Below are positions 18,301 through 28,074 of a stretch of DNA of 52,456 nt, one piece after another; within the stretch, counting starts at the first letter, position 1, and each line of letters opens with the position of its first letter. The position numbers and the translations under genes were made by a program. The notes below the pieces were generated by a model, which saw only the letters and a list, made by a program, of their open reading frames with translations, did not search any database and was not told where the DNA came from. Origin of the DNA: an uncultured Bacteroidota bacterium (GTDB taxonomy: Bacteria; Bacteroidota; Bacteroidia; Chitinophagales; Chitinophagaceae); assembly GCA_903831935.1 (NCBI GenBank), contig CAIKZP010000171.1, positions 1 to 52,456 of the forward strand, written 5' to 3'.

Positions 18301-19455
18301 TTATTTTAAAATACTTCGGCTAATGACTATTCTTTGCACTTCACTTGTGCCTTCATAAATCTGTGTAATCTTGGCATCACGCATCAATCTTTCTACATGG
18401 TATTCTTTAACAAAGCCATATCCACCGTGAATTTGAACAGCTTCAGTAGCAATCCACATTGCTGCTTCACTTGCAAAAACCTTGGCTATAGAAGAACTTA
18501 AGGTATAGTCTAAATGGTTGTCTTTTTCCCAAGCAGCTTTTAAGCACAATAATCTTGCCGCTTCAATTTTTGTGGCCATATCTGCAAGTTTAAACTGAAT
18601 AGCTTGGTGGTGCATGATTTCTTTACCAAATGCCCTACGTTGTTTGCTATAAGCTAGTGCTAATTCATAAGCACCACTTGCAATACCTAAAGCCTGTGAA
18701 GCTATTCCTATTCTACCGCCACTAAGGGTTTTCATAGCAAATGTGAAACCAAAACCATCTGCTCCTATCCTATTTTCTTTTGGCACTTTTACATCATTGA
18801 ACATGATGGTGTGTGTATCACTACCACGAATACCTAATTTATTTTCTTTTGCTGCAACAGTAATTCCTGCTGTATTTTTTTCAACAATAAATACATTAAT
18901 ACCATGGCTTCCTTTAGATACATCAGTTTGCGCAATTACCAAGTATACTGAGGCCGAAGATCCATTGGTAATCCAGTTTTTGGTGCCATTAATTAAATAA
19001 TGATCGTCCATTTCTTCGGCAGTAGTTTGTTGGCTAGTAGCATCACTACCAGCTTCTGGCTCACTCAATAAAAATGCACCAATATACAATTCGCCATCTT
19101 TTATTCCTTGAGCCAATGGAACCAAGAATTGTTGTTTTTGTGCTTCTGTTCCATAAGTTTCAATCCCCCAACAAACCAAACTATTATTTACACTCATACA
19201 AACACTAGTACTAGCATCAATTTTGCTAATTTCTTCCATAGCTAACACATAACTAACAGTATCCATTCCACTACCCCCATAAGCAGGATCTACCATCATT
19301 CCCATAAAGCCTAGTTCTGCCAATTTTGTAACTTGTTCTCGCGGAAATTGTTGCTTTTCGTCTCTTTCAATAACACCTGCTAAGCATTCGTTATTTGCAA
19401 AATCTCGAGCAGCTTTTTTTATCATTAATTGTTCTTCGCTTAATTCAAAATTCAT
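18301..19455 (-). CDS. Acyl-CoA dehydrogenase, short/medium-chain type
   Basis: A 384-aa FAD enzyme that introduces the alpha-beta double bond in acyl-CoA during fatty- or branched-acid oxidation and passes electrons to ETF. Landmarks: a start region around FELSEEQLMIKKAARDFA, the flavin-contact region LLSEPEAGSDA, WITNGSSASVYLV, KLGIRGSDTH, the LSGGRIGIASQALGIA helix, QAIQFKLADM, QIHGGYGF and the catalytic glutamate Glu368 in IYEGTSEVQR, as in butyryl-CoA dehydrogenases. The exact chain-length preference is not readable. It is a single gene with a perfect 16-bp palindrome 46 bp upstream that could be an operator. Confidence 0.92.
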   Translation of the reverse strand: MNFELSEEQLMIKKAARDFANNECLAGVIERDEKQQFPREQVTKLAELGFMGMMVDPAYGGSGMDTVSYVLAMEEISKIDASTSVCMSVNNSLVCWGIETYGTEAQKQQFLVPLAQGIKDGELYIGAFLLSEPEAGSDATSQQTTAEEMDDHYLINGTKNWITNGSSASVYLVIAQTDVSKGSHGINVFIVEKNTAGITVAAKENKLGIRGSDTHTIMFNDVKVPKENRIGADGFGFTFAMKTLSGGRIGIASQALGIASGAYELALAYSKQRRAFGKEIMHHQAIQFKLADMATKIEAARLLCLKAAWEKDNHLDYTLSSSIAKVFASEAAMWIATEAVQIHGGYGFVKEYHVERLMRDAKITQIYEGTSEVQRIVISRSILK

Positions 19456-19500
19456 TGAAAATATATTTATGCTGTAAAATTAAGGATTTGAACTTGTATT

Positions 19501-19516
19501 ACTAACGTTTGTTAGT
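19501..19516. promoter_or_regulatory. Palindrome upstream of acyl-CoA dehydrogenase gene
   Basis: ACTAAC-GTTT-GTTAGT is a 6-bp inverted repeat with a 4-bp spacer. It lies 46-61 bp before the start codon, where a repressor would act. Size and symmetry suit a TetR-type regulator, the class that often controls acyl-CoA degradation; no regulator gene lies next to it. Confidence 0.4.
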
Positions 19517-19528
19517 TGAATTTAATAA

Positions 19529-19558
19529 AAAGAGGCTGTAAAATTTTACAGCCTCTTT
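19529..19558 (-). terminator. Terminator of nifJ
   Basis: A perfect 15-bp palindrome (AAAGAGGCTGTAAAA with its complement), followed on the minus strand by TTTATTAAA. It lies 39 bp after the nifJ stop and shares the GAGGCTGT core with other hairpins in the window. Confidence 0.8.
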
Positions 19559-19597
19559 CGTAATTTAATCGGGGGTATAATTACTATTTTAAAAAAA

Positions 19598-22500
19598 TTA
19601 TAAATCCTTTAAAGCAATCAGTCTTTCCCAACGATGTTTCATGCCTTCATTTGCCATAGCTAAAAATTCTGTAGCCCTTGATGGGTCATTGTTTTTAATA
19701 GTAGCAAATCGGTTTTCATTGTAAAGGAAATCTTCTAATGGCATGGAAGGATCTTTACTATCAATTACAAAACGGCTTCCTTGTTCTTTCATAGGATTGT
19801 AGCGGAATAACGGCCAATAACCTGTTTTAACAGCTAATTCTTGCTGATCTAAACCATGGCACATATCATAACCGTGCGCAATACAATGACTGTATGCAAT
19901 AATAATTGATGGGCCTGGATATGCTTCTGCTTCTAAAATGGTTTTTAAAGCATGAACATCGTTGGCACCCATGGCTATTTCAGCAACAAATGCATTTCCG
20001 TGTGCAATGGCTTGCATGGCCAAATCTTTTTTGCCGGTTGTTTTCCCTTTAATAGAAAACTTAGCACTTGCACCAACAGGAGAAGATTTAGATTTTTGAC
20101 CTCCAGTATTAGAATACACTTCAGTATCAAGCACCAAAATATTTACATTTTCACCAGTAGATAATACATGGTCTAATCCACTAAATCCAATATCATAAGC
20201 CCAGCCATCACCACCTACAATCCACATAGATTTATGTTCCAAGAAATCGGCAATTTGCAAAAGTAATCCTGCTTCTGGTTTGTCTATTCCTTTCAAAATA
20301 GATTTAAGTGCTTGAACATTTTTTCTTTGCAGTATAATAGACGCTTCATCGGATTCTAAATTATTTACAATTGCATCAGTTAATGCTTCACCAATATCTG
20401 CACGCAATGATTGTAAAATATTTAATCCATAACTACGCTTCATATCAGTTGCCAACTTAATACCTAAACCAAATTCAGCATTGTCTTCAAATAAAGAATT
20501 TGCCCATGCTGGCCCCTGACCTGCTGCATTTTTACTCCAAGGAGTGGTTGGTAAATTACCACCAAATATGGATGAACATCCTGTAGCATTTGCAACAATC
20601 ATTCTATCTCCAAATAATTGTGTTAGTAGTTTTAAGTAGGGTGTTTCGCCACATCCACTACATGCTCCAGAGAATTCAAATAGTGGTTCTAATAATTGTG
20701 AGCCTTTAACGGTACTTCTATTTATTCTTGTTCTATCAATATCTGGTAATGAAATAAAGAAATCCCAATTTTGTTTTTCGGTTTCTTTTAAAGGCAATAC
20801 TTCTTGCATATTAATTGCCTTATGTCCTGGCTGCGTTTTACTTTCTATTGGACAAACTTCTACACAAAGATTACAACCTGTACAGTCTTCTACTGCAACT
20901 TGTAATGTATAAGACTCAGTGTCTTTATAAAATTCTTTACCAATTGGCGCAACATGTTTAAAGAAATTAGGAGCGTCAACTAATAATTCATTGTTATAAA
21001 CTTTTGGACGAATAGCAGCGTGCGGACAAACAAAGAAACACTTACCACATTGAGAACATAAACTAGCATCCCAAACCGGAACTTGTTCTGCAATATTTCT
21101 TTTTTCGTATTTAGTAGTAGCTGATGGATAAGTACCATCTGCAGGGAAAGCACTTACTGGCAACTCGTCTCCTTCTCCAGAAATAATTTTTGCCAACACT
21201 TGTTGCACAAAACTTGGTGCATTTCCAGATATTGCAGGAATGATGGCTCTATTGCCAATTGTAAAGTTCGAATAATCAAGCAGAGAAAGGTTTTCAAGCG
21301 TTTTATCAACTGCATCGAAATTCTTTTGAACAACTGCTTCACCTTTACGTCCGTAAGTTTTTTTAATAGCCGATTTAATATAACTAATTGCTTCTTCTTT
21401 TGGAATCACATTAGAAATAGCAAAAAAGCAGGTTTGAAGAATTGAATTAATTCTTGAACCCATGCCTGTTTCTTTGGCAACTTTAGAGGCATTAATTACA
21501 TATAACTTAATGGCTTTTTCTTTTATTTCTTCCTGAATTTTTTGTGGAAGATTATGCCAAACATCTTCTGTTGCAAATGGTGCATTTAACAAAAGTGTTG
21601 CGCCGTGTTGTGCATCTTTTAAAATATCATAAGTCTGTAAATATGAAAAATGATGACAAGCAATAAAATTGGCAGAAGTAATTAAATATGTTGATTCAAT
21701 TTTCTTTTCACTAAATCGCAAATGAGATACCGTTAATGATCCAGATTTTTTTGAATCATATACAAAATAGCCTTGCACATGGTTATTGGTGGTATCTCCA
21801 ATAATTTTAATGGTATTTTTATTAGCACTTACTGTACCATCTGCACCCAATCCAAAAAATAATCCCCTAAAGAGGTGTTGGTCTTCTAGTGAAAAATCTT
21901 TGTTGTAAGATAAACTTGTATGTGTAATATCATCTTCAATGCCAATGGTGAAACTGTTTTTTGGTTTGTCTTTTTTAAGTTCTTCAAAAATAGCCATCAC
22001 CATTGCTGGGTTAAATTCTTTTGAAGCCAATCCATAACGGCCACCAATAACTTTTGGCATACCATGTTCCCATCCAGCATGTAAAGCATTAATCACATCC
22101 ATATACAATGGTTCTCCAATGGCACCTGTTTCTTTACAACGATCTAATACAGCAATATTTTTTACTGTTGATGGCAATGCATTAATAAAATGTTTCACCG
22201 AAAAAGGTCGGTATAAATGAATATTTAAATAGCCTGTTTTTTCGCCCTTAGAATTTAAATAATCAACTGTTTCATGAACAGCACCTGTACCAGAACCCAT
22301 AATAATAATGATGTTCTCTGCTGCTTCGTGTCCATAGTATTCGAATAATTTATACGCACGACCAGTTAATTGCTCGAATTGTTGCATAGTGGTTTCAACA
22401 ATTGCTGGAACTTTCCAATGGTATTCATTACAAGCTTCTCTACTTTGAAAATACACATCGGGGTTTTGGGCTGTTCCACGAATAGATGGATTCTCTGGAT

Positions 22501-23173
22501 TTAAGGCACGATAACGATGTTTGGCTACATCATTTACATCAATCATTTGTTTGATGATTGAATCGGGTAAAACATTCACTTCATTTAGTTCGTGTGATGT
22601 TCTAAATCCGTCGAATATATTTAAGAAAGGAATACTTGAATGCAATGTGGCTGAAGTAGCAATCATTGCCATATCATGTGCTTCTTGCGCATTGTTTCCA
22701 AATAACATAGCAAATCCAGTACCTCTAACTGCCATAACATCGCTATGGTCTCCAAAAATTGATAGTGCATGTGTAGCCAAAGCGCGTGCAGCAATATGAA
22801 AAACAGTTGGCGTTAATTCTCCAGCTATTTTATACATATTTGGAATCATTAACAATAAACCTTGCGAACAGGTAAAAGTTGAGGCTAAAGCACCACCCTG
22901 TAGCGCACCATGAATGGCACCAGCGGCACCTGCTTCACTTTGCATTTCAATGATTTTGGGAACTTGTCCAAAGATATTTTCTTTGTTATCACTACTCCAT
23001 TCATCGGCCCATTCTCCCATTGTAGAAGAAGGTGTGATAGGATAAATAGCACATACTTCGCTTGTTTTATAAGCTATATGCACAGCAGCTTCATTTCCAT
23101 CCATGATGGCAATTGAAGCTGCTTTTTTTAAAATTGATTGGGAAGGTTTTGTGTGGGTAATTGAACTTTCCAT
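19598..23173 (-). CDS. nifJ: Pyruvate:ferredoxin (flavodoxin) oxidoreductase
   Basis: A 1191-aa single-chain PFOR that converts pyruvate and CoA to acetyl-CoA and CO2 with reduced ferredoxin or flavodoxin. All domains are present in order: the N-terminal pyrimidine-binding domain (VCAIYPITPSSTMGE), the gamma-type middle domain, a two-[4Fe-4S] ferredoxin insert with CSQCGKCFFVCP near residue 702 and CTGCNLCVEVCP near 762, a proximal-cluster/TPP region SGACSGCGETPYLK and NATGCSSI near 863, and VLDTEVYSNTGGQKS. The enzyme is oxygen-sensitive in most hosts. It is a single-gene unit with a strong dyad upstream (23234-23265) and a terminator downstream. Confidence 0.96.
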   Translation of the reverse strand: MESSITHTKPSQSILKKAASIAIMDGNEAAVHIAYKTSEVCAIYPITPSSTMGEWADEWSSDNKENIFGQVPKIIEMQSEAGAAGAIHGALQGGALASTFTCSQGLLLMIPNMYKIAGELTPTVFHIAARALATHALSIFGDHSDVMAVRGTGFAMLFGNNAQEAHDMAMIATSATLHSSIPFLNIFDGFRTSHELNEVNVLPDSIIKQMIDVNDVAKHRYRALNPENPSIRGTAQNPDVYFQSREACNEYHWKVPAIVETTMQQFEQLTGRAYKLFEYYGHEAAENIIIIMGSGTGAVHETVDYLNSKGEKTGYLNIHLYRPFSVKHFINALPSTVKNIAVLDRCKETGAIGEPLYMDVINALHAGWEHGMPKVIGGRYGLASKEFNPAMVMAIFEELKKDKPKNSFTIGIEDDITHTSLSYNKDFSLEDQHLFRGLFFGLGADGTVSANKNTIKIIGDTTNNHVQGYFVYDSKKSGSLTVSHLRFSEKKIESTYLITSANFIACHHFSYLQTYDILKDAQHGATLLLNAPFATEDVWHNLPQKIQEEIKEKAIKLYVINASKVAKETGMGSRINSILQTCFFAISNVIPKEEAISYIKSAIKKTYGRKGEAVVQKNFDAVDKTLENLSLLDYSNFTIGNRAIIPAISGNAPSFVQQVLAKIISGEGDELPVSAFPADGTYPSATTKYEKRNIAEQVPVWDASLCSQCGKCFFVCPHAAIRPKVYNNELLVDAPNFFKHVAPIGKEFYKDTESYTLQVAVEDCTGCNLCVEVCPIESKTQPGHKAINMQEVLPLKETEKQNWDFFISLPDIDRTRINRSTVKGSQLLEPLFEFSGACSGCGETPYLKLLTQLFGDRMIVANATGCSSIFGGNLPTTPWSKNAAGQGPAWANSLFEDNAEFGLGIKLATDMKRSYGLNILQSLRADIGEALTDAIVNNLESDEASIILQRKNVQALKSILKGIDKPEAGLLLQIADFLEHKSMWIVGGDGWAYDIGFSGLDHVLSTGENVNILVLDTEVYSNTGGQKSKSSPVGASAKFSIKGKTTGKKDLAMQAIAHGNAFVAEIAMGANDVHALKTILEAEAYPGPSIIIAYSHCIAHGYDMCHGLDQQELAVKTGYWPLFRYNPMKEQGSRFVIDSKDPSMPLEDFLYNENRFATIKNNDPSRATEFLAMANEGMKHRWERLIALKDL

Positions 23174-23233
23174 AAGTTAGTAATTTGATAAGTTTGAATG
23201 CACAAATTACCAATCACAAATACCTCAAAATAT

Positions 23234-23265
23234 GATTAATATCACCTACTAGTATGATATTAATC
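23234..23265. promoter_or_regulatory. Extended dyad upstream of nifJ
   Basis: Perfect 11-bp arms, GATTAATATCA and TGATATTAATC, around a 10-bp spacer that itself contains the palindrome TACTAGTA. It ends 61 bp upstream of the nifJ start, overlapping the expected promoter. The lack of a T-tract argues against a terminator for the gene at 23307, which also ends in transcription away from it. A homodimeric regulator site is likely; the regulator is unknown. Confidence 0.5.
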
Positions 23266-23306
23266 GGCTTTGATTATATAATTACTTATTGAAAGTTCTA
23301 TTACTA

Positions 23307-24455
23307 CTATGCTTTTTCTAGTTTTATTACGCGCGCATTTTTTTGGGCTTTTAAGGCTAATTCAGTGGCCAGAAAACAATGTGCTTGCGGCATAGCTGTT
23401 TCGGTTCGGTTAATTACATCGTCTACAAATTGCTGTCCAAATGGTAATGGCTCGGCATTGCAATCAATATATTTGGTTTCTTTTTGAGTAACCATGTATA
23501 AATGGTTGCCACCAATATGCCCAGAAGCAATATCAACATTTTTTCTAACCTCAATAAATCCTTCTGTACCTAAAATAGTTAATCTACCATCTCCCCAAGA
23601 AGCCAAACCATCTGGCGTAAACCAGTCAACCCTTATATATCCCATACCACCATTTCCGCTTAACATCACGTCTCCAAAATCTTCGAATTTAGGATATTGA
23701 GGAAAATTGGTATTAGCAATTTGAGAAGCAACCACATCGGCTTTTGTAGTACCTGTAAAAAATAAATACTGATCAAATTGATGCGAACCAATATCAGTTA
23801 TAATGCCACCATAACGTTGTTTATCAAAAAACCATTCTGGTCTTGTTTTTGGAGACATTCTGTGTGGCCCTAAACCTATTGTTTGAATTACTTTACCTAT
23901 AGCGCCAGATTTTACCAACTCACCGGCTTTAACAGTAGCACGATTTTCAAAACGTTCACTAAACATAATAGAATAAATACGTTTGGTTTCTTTTTGAACT
24001 CGTTTAGCTTCAGCCAATTGCTCTAGGGTTGTAATACCCGGTTTGTCTACCAAATAGTCTTTACCATGCTGCATTACGCGAATGCCCAGTGGTGCTCTTT
24101 CGTCAGGGATACCTGAACTAAGTACTACTTGTATCGTTTTATCTTCTAAAATTTCTTTTTCGGAACTAGCCAATTTAACCTCTGGAAATTTCTTAACAAA
24201 AGCTGCCACTAAGTCTGCTTCTTTTGCATATAATGAAACCAATTCTCCACCGCCACGTTTTACAGCTTCAACCATTGAATAAATATGTCCGTGGTTAATA
24301 TTAATTACAGAAAAACGAATTCTTGTTGCAACTGGTTTGTTTTCACCTATTGGTTCTGGACGATTTTTATTAGTGAACCCAGATAAAATAGCAACGCCAG
24401 AAGCAGCTGCGGTATTTTTTATAAAACTTCTACGATTAGACTGTTTGTTTTCCAT
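23307..24455 (-). CDS. Gfo/Idh/MocA-family oxidoreductase with Tat signal
   Basis: A 382-aa NAD(P)-dependent sugar or inositol oxidoreductase-type protein. The ATG at 24455 is preferred; a TTG three codons earlier also opens the frame. The N-terminus has a twin-arginine motif (NRRSFIKNTAAASG), so it is predicted to be exported folded with its cofactor. The Rossmann part shows RFSVININHGHIYSM and LSSGIPDERAPLGI, with VDKPGITTLEQLAEAKR as the EKP-like motif and GIITDIGSHQFDQYLFF as the D..H catalytic region. Exported members are common in Bacteroidota and the substrate is unknown. It follows the amidase lipoprotein gene by 36 bp. Confidence 0.88.
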   Translation of the reverse strand: MENKQSNRRSFIKNTAAASGVAILSGFTNKNRPEPIGENKPVATRIRFSVININHGHIYSMVEAVKRGGGELVSLYAKEADLVAAFVKKFPEVKLASSEKEILEDKTIQVVLSSGIPDERAPLGIRVMQHGKDYLVDKPGITTLEQLAEAKRVQKETKRIYSIMFSERFENRATVKAGELVKSGAIGKVIQTIGLGPHRMSPKTRPEWFFDKQRYGGIITDIGSHQFDQYLFFTGTTKADVVASQIANTNFPQYPKFEDFGDVMLSGNGGMGYIRVDWFTPDGLASWGDGRLTILGTEGFIEVRKNVDIASGHIGGNHLYMVTQKETKYIDCNAEPLPFGQQFVDDVINRTETAMPQAHCFLATELALKAQKNARVIKLEKA

Positions 24456-24491
24456 ATGGGGCAATTTTTTTTAAATTTAATATAAAATCAA

Positions 24492-25325
24492 TTACCAATA
24501 CTTTTTTTGTACATTATAAAGCACCACTTTATCGGCATGATTTAATCTTTTTGTACTGTCTTGTAAAAAATGTCTTTTAAACGATTGAATTGCAGCATTA
24601 GAATCTTTAACATTATAACCAATAATTCTTAATGCCTGAATTGGATTAAAATTTTGTGGAATAGAATCTAAAACTGCATCATACCAAAGTCCAAAACCAT
24701 TGTCTGCCAATGTTTCCCAAGGGAATCTATAATTGGGATCATTCTTTCTAGTTGGTGCAATATCTCCATGACCTATAAAATTTGCCGTTGGAATAGTATA
24801 GGTTGATTTAAGACGAGCTAACAAACTAATTAAACTTTTAATTTGTAAACTATCAAAAGGTTCAAAACCATTGTTATCTAATTCTATACCAATAGAGGCA
24901 GAATTGATATCAATTAAATTACCCCATTTAGAAACACCAGCATGATAGGCACGTAAATAATCATTTAACATATGGTGTATGGTGCCATCTTTACAAATAA
25001 CATAGTGTGCACTTACAGCCGATTTAACGGTTGTAAATGTGGCAAGTGTTTGTAAACAAGCATTTTGTGCGGTATGATGAATAATTACAAAACTTGGTTT
25101 ACGTAAATTAAAATTGGTAGTGCCCACCCAGTATGGCGGTTCTTTAATTGAATCAGTAGTCCATTTTTCTACTGGATTTTCTTTAATAGACAATGCAAGT
25201 TTTTTTACTTGTTGTTGATACTGTTTATTTGAATCTTTATAAGGATTTCTAGTACAAGCCCAAAATCCAACAACAGTAATTACTATTAAAATAAATCCTT
25301 TACGGAATATTTGATTTTTTTTCAT
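24492..25325 (-). CDS. N-acetylmuramoyl-L-alanine amidase lipoprotein (AmpD/Amidase_2)
   Basis: A 277-aa envelope-bound zinc amidase that cleaves the bond between MurNAc and L-Ala in peptidoglycan or its fragments. The signal ends in lipobox GFWAC (Cys24). The Amidase_2 domain starts with FVIIHHTAQN (zinc His83 or 84), continues with VSAHYVICKDGTIHHML and WGNLIDINSASIGIEL, and closes with FIGHGDIAPTRKNDPNYRFP, which holds the second zinc His and an Asp (the usual Ser of GHSDIAP is a Gly here). A short helical tail follows. First gene of a unit with the Gfo/Idh gene, after the M1 terminator. Confidence 0.9.
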   Translation of the reverse strand: MKKNQIFRKGFILIVITVVGFWACTRNPYKDSNKQYQQQVKKLALSIKENPVEKWTTDSIKEPPYWVGTTNFNLRKPSFVIIHHTAQNACLQTLATFTTVKSAVSAHYVICKDGTIHHMLNDYLRAYHAGVSKWGNLIDINSASIGIELDNNGFEPFDSLQIKSLISLLARLKSTYTIPTANFIGHGDIAPTRKNDPNYRFPWETLADNGFGLWYDAVLDSIPQNFNPIQALRIIGYNVKDSNAAIQSFKRHFLQDSTKRLNHADKVVLYNVQKKYW

Positions 25326-25338
25326 CTTATTAAATTAA

Positions 25339-25380
25339 AAAAAGAAGCCAGTTAACTTGAATGTTAACTGGCTTCTTTTT
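25339..25380 (-). terminator. Terminator of the M1 peptidase gene
   Basis: An 18-bp perfect stem (AAAAAGAAGCCAGTTAAC with its complement) and a 6-nt loop, A/T-flanked, immediately after the M1 stop and 13 bp before the amidase start. Confidence 0.92.
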
Positions 25381-25391
25381 ATAGGATAAAT

Positions 25392-27380
25392 TTATTTAGC
25401 ATTCCAAGTGTTATTGGCACTATTCATATCAGGGAATACATGGTCTGGATCAATTACTACTTTTTGTAATTCTTCCGTTGTATTTAATTTTACTTTCCAA
25501 GAAGCATTGTTTTGCCATACTTCTACAGGTAAAGTTTTTCTTTGTTTAACACCCGATTTGGTGGTGTATTCGATGATAACTGGCATGGCTAATTGGTCTA
25601 AATTGTCAATGGTAATTAGTGCGCCATTTTTAGCGTCACTACCAACATAGTCAACTTTAGAAATGGCTTGGTCTAATTTATAATTCTCTAAGAACATTCC
25701 TCTCCAAAACCATGCTAAATCTTCTCCTGCACTGTTTTCGATACTTCTAAAAAAGTCATATGGTGTAGGATGTTTAAATTTCCAATCACGTATATATTTT
25801 TTAAATGCATAATCGAAACGATCTACACCTAAAATTTGTGTACGTAAAAGTGTTAATGCATATCCAGGTTTCATATATAATGAAGTACCAATATTTCTTT
25901 CTTGTAACACATCGGGTGTGTTTAACATTGCTTCTGATGTTGGTCCGAATAAAAATCTTGCATACTGGTGCCAGTCTGTTTTTCCGTCTTTGTATTCTCC
26001 ATTGTTAAAATCATCACCAGCTAAAGTATTAATGAAAGTATTAAAGCCTTCATCCATCCAACCATATTTGCGTTCGTTACTACCTACAATCATAGGAAAC
26101 CAAGTATGTCCAAATTCATGATCTGTAACCCCAAATAAACCTTGTGTTTTAGCAGTTGAGCCACAAAACACAATACCAGGATATTCCATTCCACCTACAT
26201 TACTAGCAACATTAGAAGCAACAGGGTAAGGGAATTCAAACCAACGCTTGCTATAATTTTCAATACTTCCTTTTGTATATTCTGTTGCACGACCCCAACC
26301 TTTTTTACCTGCAGACTCAGCAGGATAAACACTTGTAGCCATACAATTTTTTCCTGAAGGCAAATTAATTTTTGATGCATCCCAAATAAAACTTTTTGAA
26401 CTTGCCCATGCAAAATCACGTGCATTACTAATGGCAAATTTCCAAGTACAAGTTGGTTTGTTTGGTCTTGAATTAGCATCAGCAACTTCTGCTTCACTAC
26501 GAATAACAATAGTAGTATCTGATTTTTTTGCTTGATTAAATCTTTTTAATTGTAATGGTGTAAGTACTTCTGCTGCATTTAATAATTCACCTGAAGCAAC
26601 TACAATATGAGAAGCAGGAACAGTAATGCTTGCTTCTAAATTTCCATATTCTAAATAAAATTCACTTGCACCTAAATAAGGTAATGTATTCCAGCCTTGT
26701 ACATCATCAAATACACAAACACGCGGATACCATTGTGCCACTGCATAAATGTTTCCAGCTTTAGTTTTTAAAATACCTGTTCTGTCGGAACCGTATTCAG
26801 GAATAACATAAGCATAATTTATTTTAACAGTAATAGCGCCAGTTTTAGCAGACAATACTTTGTTCAAACGTAATTGCATACGTGTATCAGTAATTACAAA
26901 TGGAATTGATTCCGCTGGTTTTCCGGCTGTTAATAATTCAACGGAACTAATTTTATAACCACCACTAAAAGTGCTTTTTGCATCGCCATACCGACTTCTG
27001 CCTGTTGCAGGCATTTTTGCTTGACCACGAGAACTTAGCTCGTATAAATTTTGGTCTAATTGTAACCAGATATACGGTAAATCTTGTGGGCTATTATTTT
27101 TATAACTAATAGAAACCGATCCGGTTACTTCGTTTTTTTCTTCATTCAAAGAAGCAGCTATTTTATAGTCTGCTCGGTTTTGCCAATAAGCATTTCCGGG
27201 TTCGCCACTAGCTGCACGAAATTCGTTTCCCGCACTTGGATAGAACAATGGACCAAACAATAAATGTTGGTCGTATTTAGATTTAATTTCTTCTGATTTT
27301 GGAATTAATGCTGTTTGAGCTGTTAATTGACAAAAACTGGCTACAAAAAAAGCCGTTGAGAATAAGATTTTTTTACACAT
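25392..27380 (-). CDS. Secreted M1-family metallopeptidase
   Basis: A 662-aa exported zinc aminopeptidase-type protein with signal ending LTAQT. An N-terminal beta domain ([24 protein letters not shown] and others) precedes the thermolysin-like domain. There GGMEYPG takes the place of the GAMEN exopeptidase motif, HEFGH (His421, Glu422, His425) forms the zinc site, and the third ligand is Glu444 in YGWMDEGFN. The altered GxMEN motif (GGMEYPG) is usual for the secreted Bacteroidota group and leaves aminopeptidase specificity open. It is a single-gene unit, divergent from the HD-domain gene. Confidence 0.92.
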   Translation of the reverse strand: MCKKILFSTAFFVASFCQLTAQTALIPKSEEIKSKYDQHLLFGPLFYPSAGNEFRAASGEPGNAYWQNRADYKIAASLNEEKNEVTGSVSISYKNNSPQDLPYIWLQLDQNLYELSSRGQAKMPATGRSRYGDAKSTFSGGYKISSVELLTAGKPAESIPFVITDTRMQLRLNKVLSAKTGAITVKINYAYVIPEYGSDRTGILKTKAGNIYAVAQWYPRVCVFDDVQGWNTLPYLGASEFYLEYGNLEASITVPASHIVVASGELLNAAEVLTPLQLKRFNQAKKSDTTIVIRSEAEVADANSRPNKPTCTWKFAISNARDFAWASSKSFIWDASKINLPSGKNCMATSVYPAESAGKKGWGRATEYTKGSIENYSKRWFEFPYPVASNVASNVGGMEYPGIVFCGSTAKTQGLFGVTDHEFGHTWFPMIVGSNERKYGWMDEGFNTFINTLAGDDFNNGEYKDGKTDWHQYARFLFGPTSEAMLNTPDVLQERNIGTSLYMKPGYALTLLRTQILGVDRFDYAFKKYIRDWKFKHPTPYDFFRSIENSAGEDLAWFWRGMFLENYKLDQAISKVDYVGSDAKNGALITIDNLDQLAMPVIIEYTTKSGVKQRKTLPVEVWQNNASWKVKLNTTEELQKVVIDPDHVFPDMNSANNTWNAK

Positions 27381-27472
27381 ACATCATTTACTTTTATGGT
27401 TCATGAACTTGATAAGGCTAAAATAGCGAAAATCTCGTGGCTGTTATTGAGAAAATTATAAATGGAAATTTT

Positions 27473-28072
27473 ATGTCTTTATTATTAAACAGAAAAGTAT
27501 TTGGCAACCCTTCAAATGCAGGTAATCTACTTACAAAAGAAGCGGCTATGGCGCTTTTTTCGAGTTGGGTATTGAATCCTAAATTACAGGTTCATATGCT
27601 GCAAGTGGCGCATTTAATGAAAACTTGGGCTGCAGAAAAAGAAGGATTAAACGAAACAGAACAATGGAAATGGGAACTTTCGGGCTTATTACACGATGCC
27701 GATTGGGATCAATGGCCTGATAAACACTGTATTAAAATAATAGAACATTTAGAATCTTTAAATATTGACCCTGAAGTGATGCACGCAATAGCTTCACATG
27801 GCCCCAATCATTTTGGTGTTGATCCAGAGAATCAAATGGACAAAATGCTGTTTGCCTTTGATGAACTTTCTGGATTAATTCATGCTTATTCAATTTTAAG
27901 ACCAGGTGGTTACGAAGGCATGGATGTTAAGGGTGTTAAAAAACGTTTGAAAGAAAAATCATTTGCCGCCAATGTTTCTCGCGAAGAAATTCAAGATGCC
28001 GCCAATAGAGCCGGTTTAGAATTAGATACACTAATTGCATTTATTGTATCAAAACAAAGTGCACACCAATAA
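27473..28072 (+). CDS. HD-domain hydrolase
   Basis: A small cytosolic HD-superfamily metal-dependent phosphohydrolase of 199 aa from the ATG at 27473; a GTG at 27437 would add twelve residues. Metal ligands are visible: HMLQVAHLMKTWA (first His), LSGLLHDADWDQWPD (the HD pair), MHAIASHG and FAFDELSGLIHAYSILRP (distal Asp). This fits the uncharacterised COG2316-like HD proteins; the substrate is unknown. It stands alone on the plus strand, diverging from the M1 gene and converging on aguA with only 2 bp between stops. Confidence 0.82.
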   Translation: MSLLLNRKVFGNPSNAGNLLTKEAAMALFSSWVLNPKLQVHMLQVAHLMKTWAAEKEGLNETEQWKWELSGLLHDADWDQWPDKHCIKIIEHLESLNIDPEVMHAIASHGPNHFGVDPENQMDKMLFAFDELSGLIHAYSILRPGGYEGMDVKGVKKRLKEKSFAANVSREEIQDAANRAGLELDTLIAFIVSKQSAHQ

Positions 28073-28074
28073 AT

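Noticed and set aside
21154-21342. Short reading frames lying inside nifJ on the same and opposite strands
   Set aside because: They overlap a complete, well-conserved gene and have no recognisable domains; they are frame shadows.
24456-24464. Start of the Gfo/Idh protein at TTG 24464
   Set aside because: The ATG nine bases downstream leads directly into the Tat signal and is the more usual start.
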